Origin: Poriferisodalis sp965214215
Lineage (GTDB): Bacteria; Actinomycetota; Acidimicrobiia; Acidimicrobiales; Poriferisodalaceae
Assembly: GCF_965214215.1 (NCBI RefSeq)
Contig: NZ_CBDCBD010000003.1
Coordinates: forward strand, 2,232,001 to 2,296,000
Reading direction: 5' to 3'
Length of the DNA: 64,000 nt
The notes beneath the pieces are model-generated. The model did not search any database and was not told the origin of the DNA. It saw only the letters and a program-made list of their open reading frames with translations. Below are positions 8,490 to 17,126 of this stretch, piece by piece (within the stretch, counting starts at the first letter, position 1; every line of letters begins with the position of its first letter). The translations under genes and the position numbers were made by a program.

Positions 8490-9491
8490 CTACTTGGGCA
8501 CGAAGCCCATCGATTCCTTGGCGCGAGCCAGGATGACGCACGCCACAGCCTCGGCCTTGTCGGCACCGGCGGCGATGATGCGGGCGAGCCCGGCGGGGTC
8601 TGCATCGAGTTCGGCCCTCTTAGCGGCGATGGGCTCGAGCATGGCGACGACCGCGTCGGCAGTGTCGGACTTGAGGGTTCCGTATTGGCTGTAGCCCGCT
8701 GCAGAGTCGGCGGGGCTGCGACCTGTGGCAGCGCCCAGGATCGACAGCAGGTTCGACACGCCGGGCTTGTTGTCGGGGTCGTATCGCACCTCGCTTTCCG
8801 AGTCGGTCACCGCCCGAGCGAACTTGCGTGCAATGTCGGCAGGGTCGTCGAAGATGCCCACCGAGCCTTGGGGGCTCTCGGCAGACTTGGACATCTTGGC
8901 AGTGGGGTTCTGCAGGTCCATCACACGTGCGCCGACCGTGGGAATCGCAGCCTCGGGAATCACGAACGTGTCGCCGTAGCGGCTGTTGAACCGTTGCGCC
9001 ACGTCACGGGTCAGTTCGAGGTGCTGGCGCTGGTCGTCGCCCACCGGCACCCGGTCGGCGTCGTAGATCAGGATGTCTGCCGCCATCAGCGCCGGGTACG
9101 TGAACAGGCCCGCGGAGACATGGTCGCCGCCGTGGTCGCCCCCCTCGGTACGGGCCGACTTGTCCTTGAACTGGGTCATCCGGCGCAGCTCGCCGAGCGA
9201 CACCGTGCACTCGAGCAGCCACGACAGCTCGGTGTGCTGGGGGACGTGGCTCTGGACGAACAGCGTGCAGACGTCGGGGTCGAGGCCGACCGAGATCAGC
9301 GTGGCCATCGTGCCAAGCGTCGCAGCGCGCAGTTGCTGCGGATCCTGCTGGATGGTCACCGCATGCAGGTCGACGGCGCAATAGAACGCGTCGGCATCGT
9401 GCTGGTCGATCGCCCATTGGCGCAGCGCCCCGAGATAGTTGCCGAGGTGTACATCGCCGGTGGGCTGGATGCCCGAGAGCACTCGTGTCAT
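8490..9491 (-). CDS. trpS: tryptophanyl-tRNA synthetase
   Basis: Charges tRNA-Trp with tryptophan in the cytoplasm; class I aminoacyl-tRNA synthetase. The 333-residue product has the class I signatures HLGN (15-18) and KMSKS (199-203) and the normal TrpRS length. The start is the ATG at 9491 (MTRVLSGIQPTGDVHLGN); the open frame runs further to 9608 but that extension is not family sequence. It converges with the dioxygenase-like gene (147 bp between stops, with no clear terminator) and diverges from scpA. Confidence 0.97.
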   Translation of the reverse strand: MTRVLSGIQPTGDVHLGNYLGALRQWAIDQHDADAFYCAVDLHAVTIQQDPQQLRAATLGTMATLISVGLDPDVCTLFVQSHVPQHTELSWLLECTVSLGELRRMTQFKDKSARTEGGDHGGDHVSAGLFTYPALMAADILIYDADRVPVGDDQRQHLELTRDVAQRFNSRYGDTFVIPEAAIPTVGARVMDLQNPTAKMSKSAESPQGSVGIFDDPADIARKFARAVTDSESEVRYDPDNKPGVSNLLSILGAATGRSPADSAAGYSQYGTLKSDTADAVVAMLEPIAAKRAELDADPAGLARIIAAGADKAEAVACVILARAKESMGFVPK

Positions 9492-9631
9492 GGCGCCTGA
9501 CGGTACCGGAACGGTGTTCGCCGACCGCAGAGAATTCGGCGGTCCGGGCCTGCCAACCTCACAAGAGACGTCGCTGGCAATCCGGCAACTATCCCAAGCG
9601 GTCACCACATGCCGCGGTACCTTCGGGCCGC

Positions 9632-10480
9632 GTGACCCACGAGGTGCACACCGAGGCCTTTGCCGGCCCGCTGGATGTGCTGGTGAAACTGGTTGTCTCC
9701 CAGGAGGTGGATATCTGGGAGGTGTCGTTGACGCGCCTGGTCGACGACTTCGTCGCCGTCATGGCCGCCATGGACGATGACCACCCCGAACGCGAGCGAG
9801 AAACATTGGGGGACGCTGTCGGCCACACCGTCGGCGACGGCAGGATCGACCTCGACGCTGCCAGCGAGTTCGCCCTGCTGGCTGCGACCTTGATCGAGCT
9901 GAAATCCCGCCGGCTGCTGCCCGCCCCGCCGGTCGAATTGGATCTGGAGGAGGAACTGGCGGCGTACGGACTGCGAGACACCGCATTTGCACGGCTGGTC
10001 GAGGGTCGCACGTTCGGGACAGCCGCGAGCCTGCTGCGTGAGCGCTGGGATGCCGCAGCGCTGCGGTGGCCCCGTAGCGCGGGGCCCCCCGAGTCTTTCC
10101 TGGCATTCGCACCGGATCTGCTCACAGGAGCGTCTCGAGATGACCTTGTCGCAGCGATGGAACGGGTGCTTGCGCCGCGGCCGGTACCGCAGGTCGACCT
10201 CAGTCACCTGAGGGCCGCCGGCATCACGGTCGACGAGGCGGCTGCAAAGCTCGTCGATCGACTCGCGACCACGGGCGTGGCGACGTTCCGTGAGCTCACC
10301 AGTGAGATCACCGAGCGCATTGTGGTGGTGGTGTACTTCTTGGCAGTGCTCGAGCTGTTCGGATCGGGGATTGTCGAGCTGACCCAAGCTGAGCGCTTCG
10401 GTGACATCGGTGTGGAATGGATCGGCGAGGGCGTGGCGCTGCCCGCCTCGGCCGGGGGCTATGGGGAAGACGCCGCGTGA
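9632..10480 (+). CDS. scpA: segregation and condensation protein A
   Basis: Kleisin subunit that bridges the SMC dimer and, with ScpB, forms the bacterial condensin for chromosome segregation. From the GTG at 9632 (VTHEVHTEAFAGPLDVLVKLV) the 282-residue protein starts with the ScpA signature F-x-GPLD-x-L, has a Glu-rich middle region (LDLEEELAAYG) and a C-terminal winged-helix end (RIVVVVYFLAVLELF). The open frame extends to 9485 but that part lies opposite the trpS start and is not family sequence. The stop overlaps the scpB GTG (GTGA), so the two are translated together. Confidence 0.93.
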   Translation: MTHEVHTEAFAGPLDVLVKLVVSQEVDIWEVSLTRLVDDFVAVMAAMDDDHPERERETLGDAVGHTVGDGRIDLDAASEFALLAATLIELKSRRLLPAPPVELDLEEELAAYGLRDTAFARLVEGRTFGTAASLLRERWDAAALRWPRSAGPPESFLAFAPDLLTGASRDDLVAAMERVLAPRPVPQVDLSHLRAAGITVDEAAAKLVDRLATTGVATFRELTSEITERIVVVVYFLAVLELFGSGIVELTQAERFGDIGVEWIGEGVALPASAGGYGEDAA

Positions 10481-11319
10481 ACGGCACGCTCCCGCCGTCG
10501 GGTGCCGCGCGCAGCTTGAGATTGGTCAGCGACGAGGGTCGTACCGTCGTCGAGCCTCGCGATGCTCCAGCCGAACCGACCGCTGCGCCTCCGGCCCATT
10601 CATCGGCCCAGCCACCGGCCCATCCATCGATTCCCGCCAACGAAGGCACGCGCAACGGCGCTTCGCAGACGCGCAACGGCGTCGCAGACATCACCGCGGA
10701 ATCAGGGGTCGAAGACCCGCGGCTCGACGGGTCACGATCGGTCGATGACAGCGAGCTGTACGCGGCCATCGAGGCGGTGCTGATGGTCGCGACCGAACCG
10801 GTGCCCGCTGAGCTGCTGGCAGGGGTGACCGGTGCACCTGTGGCATCCGTCCAGGCGATCTGCAACGAACTCGCTCAGGAGTATGCAAATGCCGAGCGGG
10901 GCTTCACCTTGATGCAGGTGGCCGGCGGATACCAGCTCCAGACCGCCGCAGCGGTCGCCGAATTTGTCGAGCGCTTCGTGGGGAGTCGCCGGTCGGCCCG
11001 CCTGTCCGCGGCAGCGATGGAGACCCTGGCCGTGGTGGCGTACAAGCAGCCGATCTCGCGAGCGCAGATCAGCGCCATCCGAGGCGTCAACGCCGACGGT
11101 GTCGTCCGCACGCTGACAGACCAGGGCTACATCGTCGAGGTCGCGCGCGATCAGGGTCCGGGCAACGCTGCCCTGCTGGGGACGACGTCGGCCTTCCTGG
11201 AGCGCTTGAGTCTCGACAGCCTCGACGAACTGCCGTCGTTGGCGGAGCTGCGCGTCGACCCCGATGCGGTGGAGGCCATGGACCGCCTGGCGGCTTCCAA
11301 ACCCGATGAACTGAAGTGA
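10477..11319 (+). CDS. scpB: segregation and condensation protein B
   Basis: Partner of ScpA in the SMC-ScpAB condensin. The 280-residue protein begins at a GTG overlapping the scpA stop. The first about 85 residues are Pro/Ala/Ser-rich and probably disordered. Then come two winged-helix domains: DDSELYAAIEAVLMVATEPV, and the conserved METLAVVAYKQPISRAQI with its following GVNADGV. C-terminal tail charged. The stop overlaps the rluB GTG by four bases. Confidence 0.93.
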   Translation: MNGTLPPSGAARSLRLVSDEGRTVVEPRDAPAEPTAAPPAHSSAQPPAHPSIPANEGTRNGASQTRNGVADITAESGVEDPRLDGSRSVDDSELYAAIEAVLMVATEPVPAELLAGVTGAPVASVQAICNELAQEYANAERGFTLMQVAGGYQLQTAAAVAEFVERFVGSRRSARLSAAAMETLAVVAYKQPISRAQISAIRGVNADGVVRTLTDQGYIVEVARDQGPGNAALLGTTSAFLERLSLDSLDELPSLAELRVDPDAVEAMDRLAASKPDELK

Positions 11320-12086
11320 CCCCCGCCGACGGGCCCGACAACGGCGATGCTGCTTCGCCGGACGGCCCACCAGAACATGCCGAACGACTGCACAAGGTCA
11401 TGGCCCGTGCCGGTGTTGCGAGCCGTCGCACGTGCGAGGAGCTGATCGCCGCGGAGCGCGTCACGGTCAACGGCACGACTGCCCGGATCGGAGATCGCGC
11501 AGGCCCGGCTGACCGGATCGAGGTCGACGGTGCGATCGTCACGTGGGACGCGGCGACGGACCACTACCTGGTGAACAAGCCGCGCGGCGTGCTGAGCGCA
11601 GCTTCCGATGACCGGGGAAGGCGTTGCGTGACCGATCTGGTCCCCGCAGCAGTGCGCGTCTACCCGGTCGGGCGGCTGGACGCCGACTCTGAAGGGCTGA
11701 TCATCGTGACCAACGACGGCGAGCTGACGCACCGGCTGACACATCCGTCATGGGGAGTCGCCAAGGAGTACCTAGCTCACGTGGACGGGGTGCCTTCGCG
11801 CGGGGCACTGGCACATCTGCGAGCTGGCGTCGAGCTCGACGACGGCCCGACGGCGCCGGCCGTGGTGTCGATGCCGCAGCCGTCGGTGCTGCGCATCGTG
11901 ATACATGAGGGGCGCAACCGTCAGGTCAGGCGGATGTGCGATGCCGTGGGACATCAGGTGCTGCGTCTGGTGCGCACCAGAATCGGCCCCCTCTCCGATC
12001 CCGCCCTGCCCCCCGGCGAGCACCGGCGGCTCACCGACGACGAAATCCGTGAGCTTCACCGCGCCGCGCGGCAGCGCGGCGGTTGA
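11316..12086 (+). CDS. rluB: rRNA pseudouridine synthase, RluB/RsuA family
   Basis: Predicted to convert a uridine of ribosomal RNA to pseudouridine. The 256-residue product has a short disordered N-terminus, an S4 RNA-binding domain (ERLHKVMARAGVASRRTCEE) and a catalytic domain with Asp122 in GRLDADSEGL, followed by the family motif EGRNRQVRRM. Coupled to scpB by a GTGA overlap; the scpA-scpB-rluB run is conserved in actinobacteria and firmicutes. The exact rRNA position modified is inferred from family context only. The 182 bp after it hold no gene, only a 14-base direct repeat (GATGTCGGCCGCGC at 12084 and 12113). Confidence 0.92.
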   Translation: MTPADGPDNGDAASPDGPPEHAERLHKVMARAGVASRRTCEELIAAERVTVNGTTARIGDRAGPADRIEVDGAIVTWDAATDHYLVNKPRGVLSAASDDRGRRCVTDLVPAAVRVYPVGRLDADSEGLIIVTNDGELTHRLTHPSWGVAKEYLAHVDGVPSRGALAHLRAGVELDDGPTAPAVVSMPQPSVLRIVIHEGRNRQVRRMCDAVGHQVLRLVRTRIGPLSDPALPPGEHRRLTDDEIRELHRAARQRGG

Positions 12087-12268
12087 TGTCGGCCGCGCGG
12101 CGGCACGGCAGCAGATGTCGGCCGCGCAGCAGTGCGCTGCGCCGGCGGCGACCCATGGTGCGTTCGGCGTCTTCGCTGTGCCACAGGCAGCGACCACAAT
12201 GGAGGTGACGCACGGAGGGCCTCTGGCATGACCGACGCGAATCGCTGCCGGCACACGGGAGCACGAAG

Positions 12269-15200
12269 ATGAGCCTCGCTGAGACATACCAGCTGTCGGG
12301 GCGCTACACCGACGACAGCGGCACGACGTTCATGACCGGGCTGCAGGCGCTGGCTCGCCTGCCGATCGAACAGCTGCGGGCCGACCGGCGCGCCGGGTTG
12401 CGCACGGCCGCATTCGTTTCGGGCTACCCGGGTTCGCCCCTCGGCGGGTATGACGCCGCGGTCGAGGCGGCCCGCAGCGCAACCGATCTGCCGATCGTCC
12501 ATTCGCCGGCTGTCAACGAGGAGCAGGCCGCGACCGCTGTCATGGGCAGCCAGCTGGCCACCAGCCGGCCCGATGCCACCTACGACGGCGTGCTCGGGTT
12601 GTGGTACGCGAAGGCGCCCGGCGTGGATCGCGCTACCGACGCGCTGCGCCATGCGGTGTTCGCCGGCGCTGATCCTTGCGGCGGCGCAGTCGCCATTGCC
12701 GGCGACGACCCTGCCGCCAAGAGCTCGACGATCCCCTCGAGCTCTGCCGGGTCGATGGCTGACCTGCATATTCCCGTGCTCTATCCAGGCACGCCCGCCG
12801 AAGCGCTCGACCTCGGTCGTCACGCGATTGCGATGTCTCGGACGACGGGGCTGTGGACCGGTCTCAAGATCGTGGCCGATGTGGCAGACGGCGCCGCGAC
12901 GGTGCTGTTGGATCCCGACAGGTTCGACCCGGTCATCCCGCTGGTCGACGGCGAGGTGTACCGCCACCGGCCCGACGGCTACCTCCTCACGCCCCACACG
13001 GTCGACATCGAGCGCGAGATAGTCGAAATCCGCTACGAGCTGGCGATCGCGTATGCGGCGGCCAACCACCTGAACGACGCCACCGTCGACCCGCCCGATG
13101 CCTGGATTGCGGTCGTGGCGTCGGGCATTACCTACCGCGAGGTTCGCGAGGCGCTGCGGCGTCTGGGCCTCGGCAGCGACGAGTCGATTCGAGACGCCGG
13201 TGTGCGGCTCGTGCGGATGGGCATGCCCATCCCGTTTAGCGCCGAACGGGCCCGCCACTTCGCTCGCGGCGTCACGGAGATCTTCGTGATCGAGGAGAAG
13301 AGCCCCAACATCGAATCGCTGCTCAAGGACTCCCTGTACAACCAGTCGCACCATCCCCGCATCGTCGGCAAGACCGACGAGAACGACCGGTCGCTGCTCG
13401 CCTCGTTCGGCGCGCTGACCGCTGACGACTTCATCGAGCCGTTGCGCAGGCGACTGGAGGTTCGCATCGGTGACCGGCTGGTGCCCGCCCGCCCCGAACG
13501 CGTGCGCATCGAGCTGCCGTTGGCGCTGCCGCCCGAACAGAGCCGCTCGCCGTATTTCTGTTCCGGTTGCCCGCACAATCGTTCTACCGAGGTGCCCGAC
13601 GGCGCGGTGGTCGGTGCCGGCATCGGCTGCCACACCATGGCGCTGTTCATGGATCCTGAGCGAGTCGGCGACATCGTGAGCGTGACGTGCATGGGACAGG
13701 AGGGCACGCAGTGGATCGGTATGTCGCCCTTCGTGGAGACCCAGCACATCTTCCAGAACCTGGGCGACGGCACCTACTTCCACAGCGGGCAGCTGGCGAT
13801 CGCCGGCGCCGTGGCCTCGGGCGCCAACATCACGTACAAGCTCCTGTGGAACCGAGCCGTCGCGATGACGGGCGGGCAGGATCCCGCCGGTCAGCTCGAG
13901 GTGCCCGAGGTGGCAGCCGCGCTGCTCGCAGGCGGCGTAGCCAAGGTGCTCATCACCACTGATGACCCCGCCGCATACCGGGGCCGTGCCCTGCGGGCGG
14001 GCGTCGAGGTGTGGCACCGAGATCGTCTCAACGAGGCCCAGGAGATGCTCGCCGACATCGACGGCGTCACGGTGCTGATCCACGATCAGCAGTGCGCGGC
14101 CGAGGCGCGGCGAGCCCGCAAGCGCGGCACCCAGCCCACGCCGACTCAGCGAGTGGTGATCAACGAGCGAATCTGCGAGGGCTGCGGCGACTGCGGCGCC
14201 AAGAGCAATTGCCTGTCGGTGCAGCCCGTCGACACGTTCTTCGGCCGCAAGACCCGCATCGACCAGACGTCATGCAACTTGGACTACTCGTGTCTGGACG
14301 GCGACTGCCCGTCGTTCATGACGGTCAGCGAGCCCGGGCCGTTGCGCACCGCAGCGCACAAGATGCTGGTGCCGCTGCGACGCACCCGCACGCCTGCCGC
14401 CAGTGATGGATCGGACGATGTGGTCAGGCCCGAGCCGCCTGGCGAGCTTGCCGATCCGGTGCCGCTGGTGGGTCCCGATGAGGTGTCGGTGCGCATGTGC
14501 GGGATCGGCGGGACCGGCGTCGTGACGGTGAACCAGGTGCTCGGCACCGCGGCGATGTTCGACGGCTTCGAGGTGCGAGGTCTCGACCAGATCGGGCTGT
14601 CGCAAAAGGCGGGAACGGTCGTGGGTGATCTGCGGCTGAGGCGGATCGGCGGGCCGGCAACGGCACGCCTCGGCAGCGGCCAAGCCGATGTCATCGTGGC
14701 CTTCGATCTGCTCGTCGCGGCATCGGCGGCGGGCCTCGATGTCGCCGACCCCAACCGGACGATGGTCGTCGGTTCGACGTCGCCGACGCCGACAGGCGCC
14801 ATGGTTGCCGATCCGGGCATCGACATGCCGGCGACCCAGGATCTGCTCGACCGGGTGGCGGCCGTCACCGTCGAAGGCAGCCGGCACTGGGCCGATGTCG
14901 CTTCGCTCGTGACGGCGCTGTGCGGCTCTGCGGTGAGCGCGAACATCTTCGTGGTCGGCATGGCCGTCCAGGCGGGTGCATTGCCGATCACACCGGCCAG
15001 CGTGGAGTCCGCCATCGAGCTGAACGGCGTGGCAGTTGCGCAGAACATCGTTGCGTTTCGTTGGGGCAGGGCGATGATCTGTGATCCTGCGATGGTGACG
15101 GCCGCGGCGGAACAGCACACGGCCGCTGCAGCAGACCGCGGTGCCTCCGACTCCGCTGGGGCCGATGCGCGCAGTGTCGGTGAGTCGGGGCCGTCGAGCG

Positions 15201-15931
15201 CACTGTCAGGGCGCTTGGCGTCGCGCATCGACGAGATGGTGGACGGGTTGGCCAGCGGGGGATCAACGGGGGACCTCGACGGGCTCCGTGCGGGACTGCG
15301 CCGGTACGTCAGCGAGCTGCGCGCCTACCAGTCAGACCGGCTGGCAGCGCAGTTCCTCGACGCGGTCGAACGCGTGGCGCATGCGGACCAAGCCGCCGGA
15401 GACGGGACTGTGCGGTTGACCGCAACCGCCGCGGCGGGGCACTTCAAGCTCATGGCCTACAAGGATGAGTACGAGGTCGCCCGACTCATGTGCGATACCG
15501 AAGCGAATACAGCGGCGACCGACGTGGCGGCATCCGTCGGAGGCACGGTGTCATGGAATCTGCACCCGCCGCTGCTGCGGGCGCTGGGGCGTACCGGCAA
15601 GATCCGATTCTCGACATCGTGGCGACCCCTCTTCGCACTGCTGGCGCGTGGCAAGCGCCTGCGAGGTCGCTGGTGCGATCCGTTCGGCCACACCGAAATC
15701 CGCCGGACCGAGCGGTCGCTGCCAGGCGAGTACGGGGAGGCTCTCGAAGCGGCGCTCGAGGCGCTCGAGCGGGACGCAGGCGCGGCGCGCTATGAGCAGG
15801 CGGTCGCCGTCGCCGGGCTCGCTGAGCTGGTGCGCGGCTACGAAGAAGTGAAGATGGCCACGGTGGCAACGTTCCGGGCCGAACTCGCTGAACACGTCGG
15901 CGAGCTGGCGCCGCGTGACGCAGTGACCTGA
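12269..15931 (+). CDS. indolepyruvate ferredoxin oxidoreductase, single-chain fusion
   Basis: Oxidises an aryl or branched 2-oxoacid (indolepyruvate type) to the acyl-CoA with ferredoxin as electron acceptor, using thiamine diphosphate. The 1220-residue chain joins what are separate subunits elsewhere: an N-terminal alpha-type region (to about 400); a ThDP-binding region with CSGCPHNR and GIGCHTMALFMD near 430-460; a Cys-rich stretch CEGCGDCGAKSNC near 634-646 followed by further Cys, compatible with iron-sulfur cluster binding; a gamma-type region from GIGGTGVVTVNQVLG near 750; and a C-terminal DUF6537-like region. GGGAG eight bases upstream supports the ATG at 12269. It stands alone between rluB and tyrA. 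The true substrate is uncertain, because this fused form occurs in many aerobes. Confidence 0.88.
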   Translation: MSLAETYQLSGRYTDDSGTTFMTGLQALARLPIEQLRADRRAGLRTAAFVSGYPGSPLGGYDAAVEAARSATDLPIVHSPAVNEEQAATAVMGSQLATSRPDATYDGVLGLWYAKAPGVDRATDALRHAVFAGADPCGGAVAIAGDDPAAKSSTIPSSSAGSMADLHIPVLYPGTPAEALDLGRHAIAMSRTTGLWTGLKIVADVADGAATVLLDPDRFDPVIPLVDGEVYRHRPDGYLLTPHTVDIEREIVEIRYELAIAYAAANHLNDATVDPPDAWIAVVASGITYREVREALRRLGLGSDESIRDAGVRLVRMGMPIPFSAERARHFARGVTEIFVIEEKSPNIESLLKDSLYNQSHHPRIVGKTDENDRSLLASFGALTADDFIEPLRRRLEVRIGDRLVPARPERVRIELPLALPPEQSRSPYFCSGCPHNRSTEVPDGAVVGAGIGCHTMALFMDPERVGDIVSVTCMGQEGTQWIGMSPFVETQHIFQNLGDGTYFHSGQLAIAGAVASGANITYKLLWNRAVAMTGGQDPAGQLEVPEVAAALLAGGVAKVLITTDDPAAYRGRALRAGVEVWHRDRLNEAQEMLADIDGVTVLIHDQQCAAEARRARKRGTQPTPTQRVVINERICEGCGDCGAKSNCLSVQPVDTFFGRKTRIDQTSCNLDYSCLDGDCPSFMTVSEPGPLRTAAHKMLVPLRRTRTPAASDGSDDVVRPEPPGELADPVPLVGPDEVSVRMCGIGGTGVVTVNQVLGTAAMFDGFEVRGLDQIGLSQKAGTVVGDLRLRRIGGPATARLGSGQADVIVAFDLLVAASAAGLDVADPNRTMVVGSTSPTPTGAMVADPGIDMPATQDLLDRVAAVTVEGSRHWADVASLVTALCGSAVSANIFVVGMAVQAGALPITPASVESAIELNGVAVAQNIVAFRWGRAMICDPAMVTAAAEQHTAAAADRGASDSAGADARSVGESGPSSALSGRLASRIDEMVDGLASGGSTGDLDGLRAGLRRYVSELRAYQSDRLAAQFLDAVERVAHADQAAGDGTVRLTATAAAGHFKLMAYKDEYEVARLMCDTEANTAATDVAASVGGTVSWNLHPPLLRALGRTGKIRFSTSWRPLFALLARGKRLRGRWCDPFGHTEIRRTERSLPGEYGEALEAALEALERDAGAARYEQAVAVAGLAELVRGYEEVKMATVATFRAELAEHVGELAPRDAVT

Positions 15932-16007
15932 TTGGGCGATCGCTGCCCGCAGAATCTCACCTGATCCACGCTGGGGGACATTTGGAGCCATCGGTACCCT
16001 TCGGTGC

Positions 16008-17126
16008 GTGGCCTCGAGTCCTGCCGAAACAACGCGGCTGCGGTCGCACGCCGACTCGTCGCCCAGACGCGCCCAAGTCGTGGGCACGGGCTTGATCGGC
16101 GGATCCGTCGCAGCCGCACTGCGCAAGTCGGGATGGCACGTGACCGGGCGCGATGCCGTCGGCGACTACGCACAGCGAGCACTCGAGCTCGGCTGCCTTG
16201 ACGCCGTCGGCACGGATCCCGACGCGACGTTCTGCGTCGTGGCGGTGCCTGCGGCTCTGCTGGCCGATCAGGTTGCGGCTGCACTCGCCGACACGGCAGC
16301 CGTGGGCGCCGTGGTGACCGATACGGGCAGCGTCAAGACGCCCGTCGCCCGAGCAATCGCCGACCCTCGCTATGTGCCGGGTCATCCGATGGCCGGCTCG
16401 GAACAGGAAGGCATCGAGGGCGCGAACCCGGACATGTTCGCCGGCGCTGTATGGGCGCTGACGCCGAACGAGACCACTGACGACGATGCGCTGCGGTCCT
16501 GCCAGGCAGTGCTGGCAGGGTTCGGATCCGATGTGGTGACGATGACGCCCGAACGTCACGACGCCCTCGTTGCGGTGGTCAGCCATGTGCCGCACCTCGC
16601 TGCCGCATCGCTGATGTGCCTGGCCGACGATCGAGCCCTCGACGACGCACCGCTGCTTCGCCTCGCCGCCGGCGGATTCCGGGACATGACCCGGATCGCG
16701 GCCGGCCATCCGGGCATCTGGCTGGACATCTGCGGCGAGAACCGTGACGCCATTGTGAACGTGCTCGACGAGCTGGCCGAGCGAATGGCGCGGATGCGAG
16801 ATGTCGTCGCTGAGGCAGACCGAGACGGACTGCGCGCGGTGCTCACCCAGGCGCGGCGTGCGCGCACCAACCTGCCGTCCCGCTACGTGCGACCCCAGGA
16901 GATGCTCGAGGTGCGGGTGCCGATCCCTGACCGCAAGGGCCAGATCGCAGCCATCACCATGCTCGCCGCGGATTGTGACGTGAACGTGGCCGACATCGAG
17001 GTGGCCCACTCGCCCGAAGGTGCCGAAGGTGTGCTGGTGCTCGTGGTGGCGCGCAGCGAGGCCCAGCGCTTCCTGGCGGCTCTGGCCGGGCAGGGCTATC
17101 ACCCCACGACGCGCGATCTGGCATGA
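16008..17126 (+). CDS. tyrA: prephenate dehydrogenase with ACT domain
   Basis: NAD-dependent oxidation of prephenate to 4-hydroxyphenylpyruvate in tyrosine synthesis (arogenate is a possible alternative substrate). The 372-residue product has a Rossmann motif VVGTGLIGGSVAAAL near residue 24, the conserved HPMAGSE stretch, the helical dimerisation domain, and a C-terminal ACT domain from about 305 (MLEVRVPIPDRKGQIAAI), which suggests feedback control by an aromatic amino acid. It begins at a GTG (16008); its stop overlaps the aroA-cmk start as ATGA, so aromatic-pathway genes are coupled. Confidence 0.92.
   Translation: MASSPAETTRLRSHADSSPRRAQVVGTGLIGGSVAAALRKSGWHVTGRDAVGDYAQRALELGCLDAVGTDPDATFCVVAVPAALLADQVAAALADTAAVGAVVTDTGSVKTPVARAIADPRYVPGHPMAGSEQEGIEGANPDMFAGAVWALTPNETTDDDALRSCQAVLAGFGSDVVTMTPERHDALVAVVSHVPHLAAASLMCLADDRALDDAPLLRLAAGGFRDMTRIAAGHPGIWLDICGENRDAIVNVLDELAERMARMRDVVAEADRDGLRAVLTQARRARTNLPSRYVRPQEMLEVRVPIPDRKGQIAAITMLAADCDVNVADIEVAHSPEGAEGVLVLVVARSEAQRFLAALAGQGYHPTTRDLA

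Noticed and set aside
9485..9631. Upstream extension of scpA to 9485
   Set aside because: It overlaps the trpS start on the other strand and is not ScpA-like; the family signature begins at the GTG at 9632.
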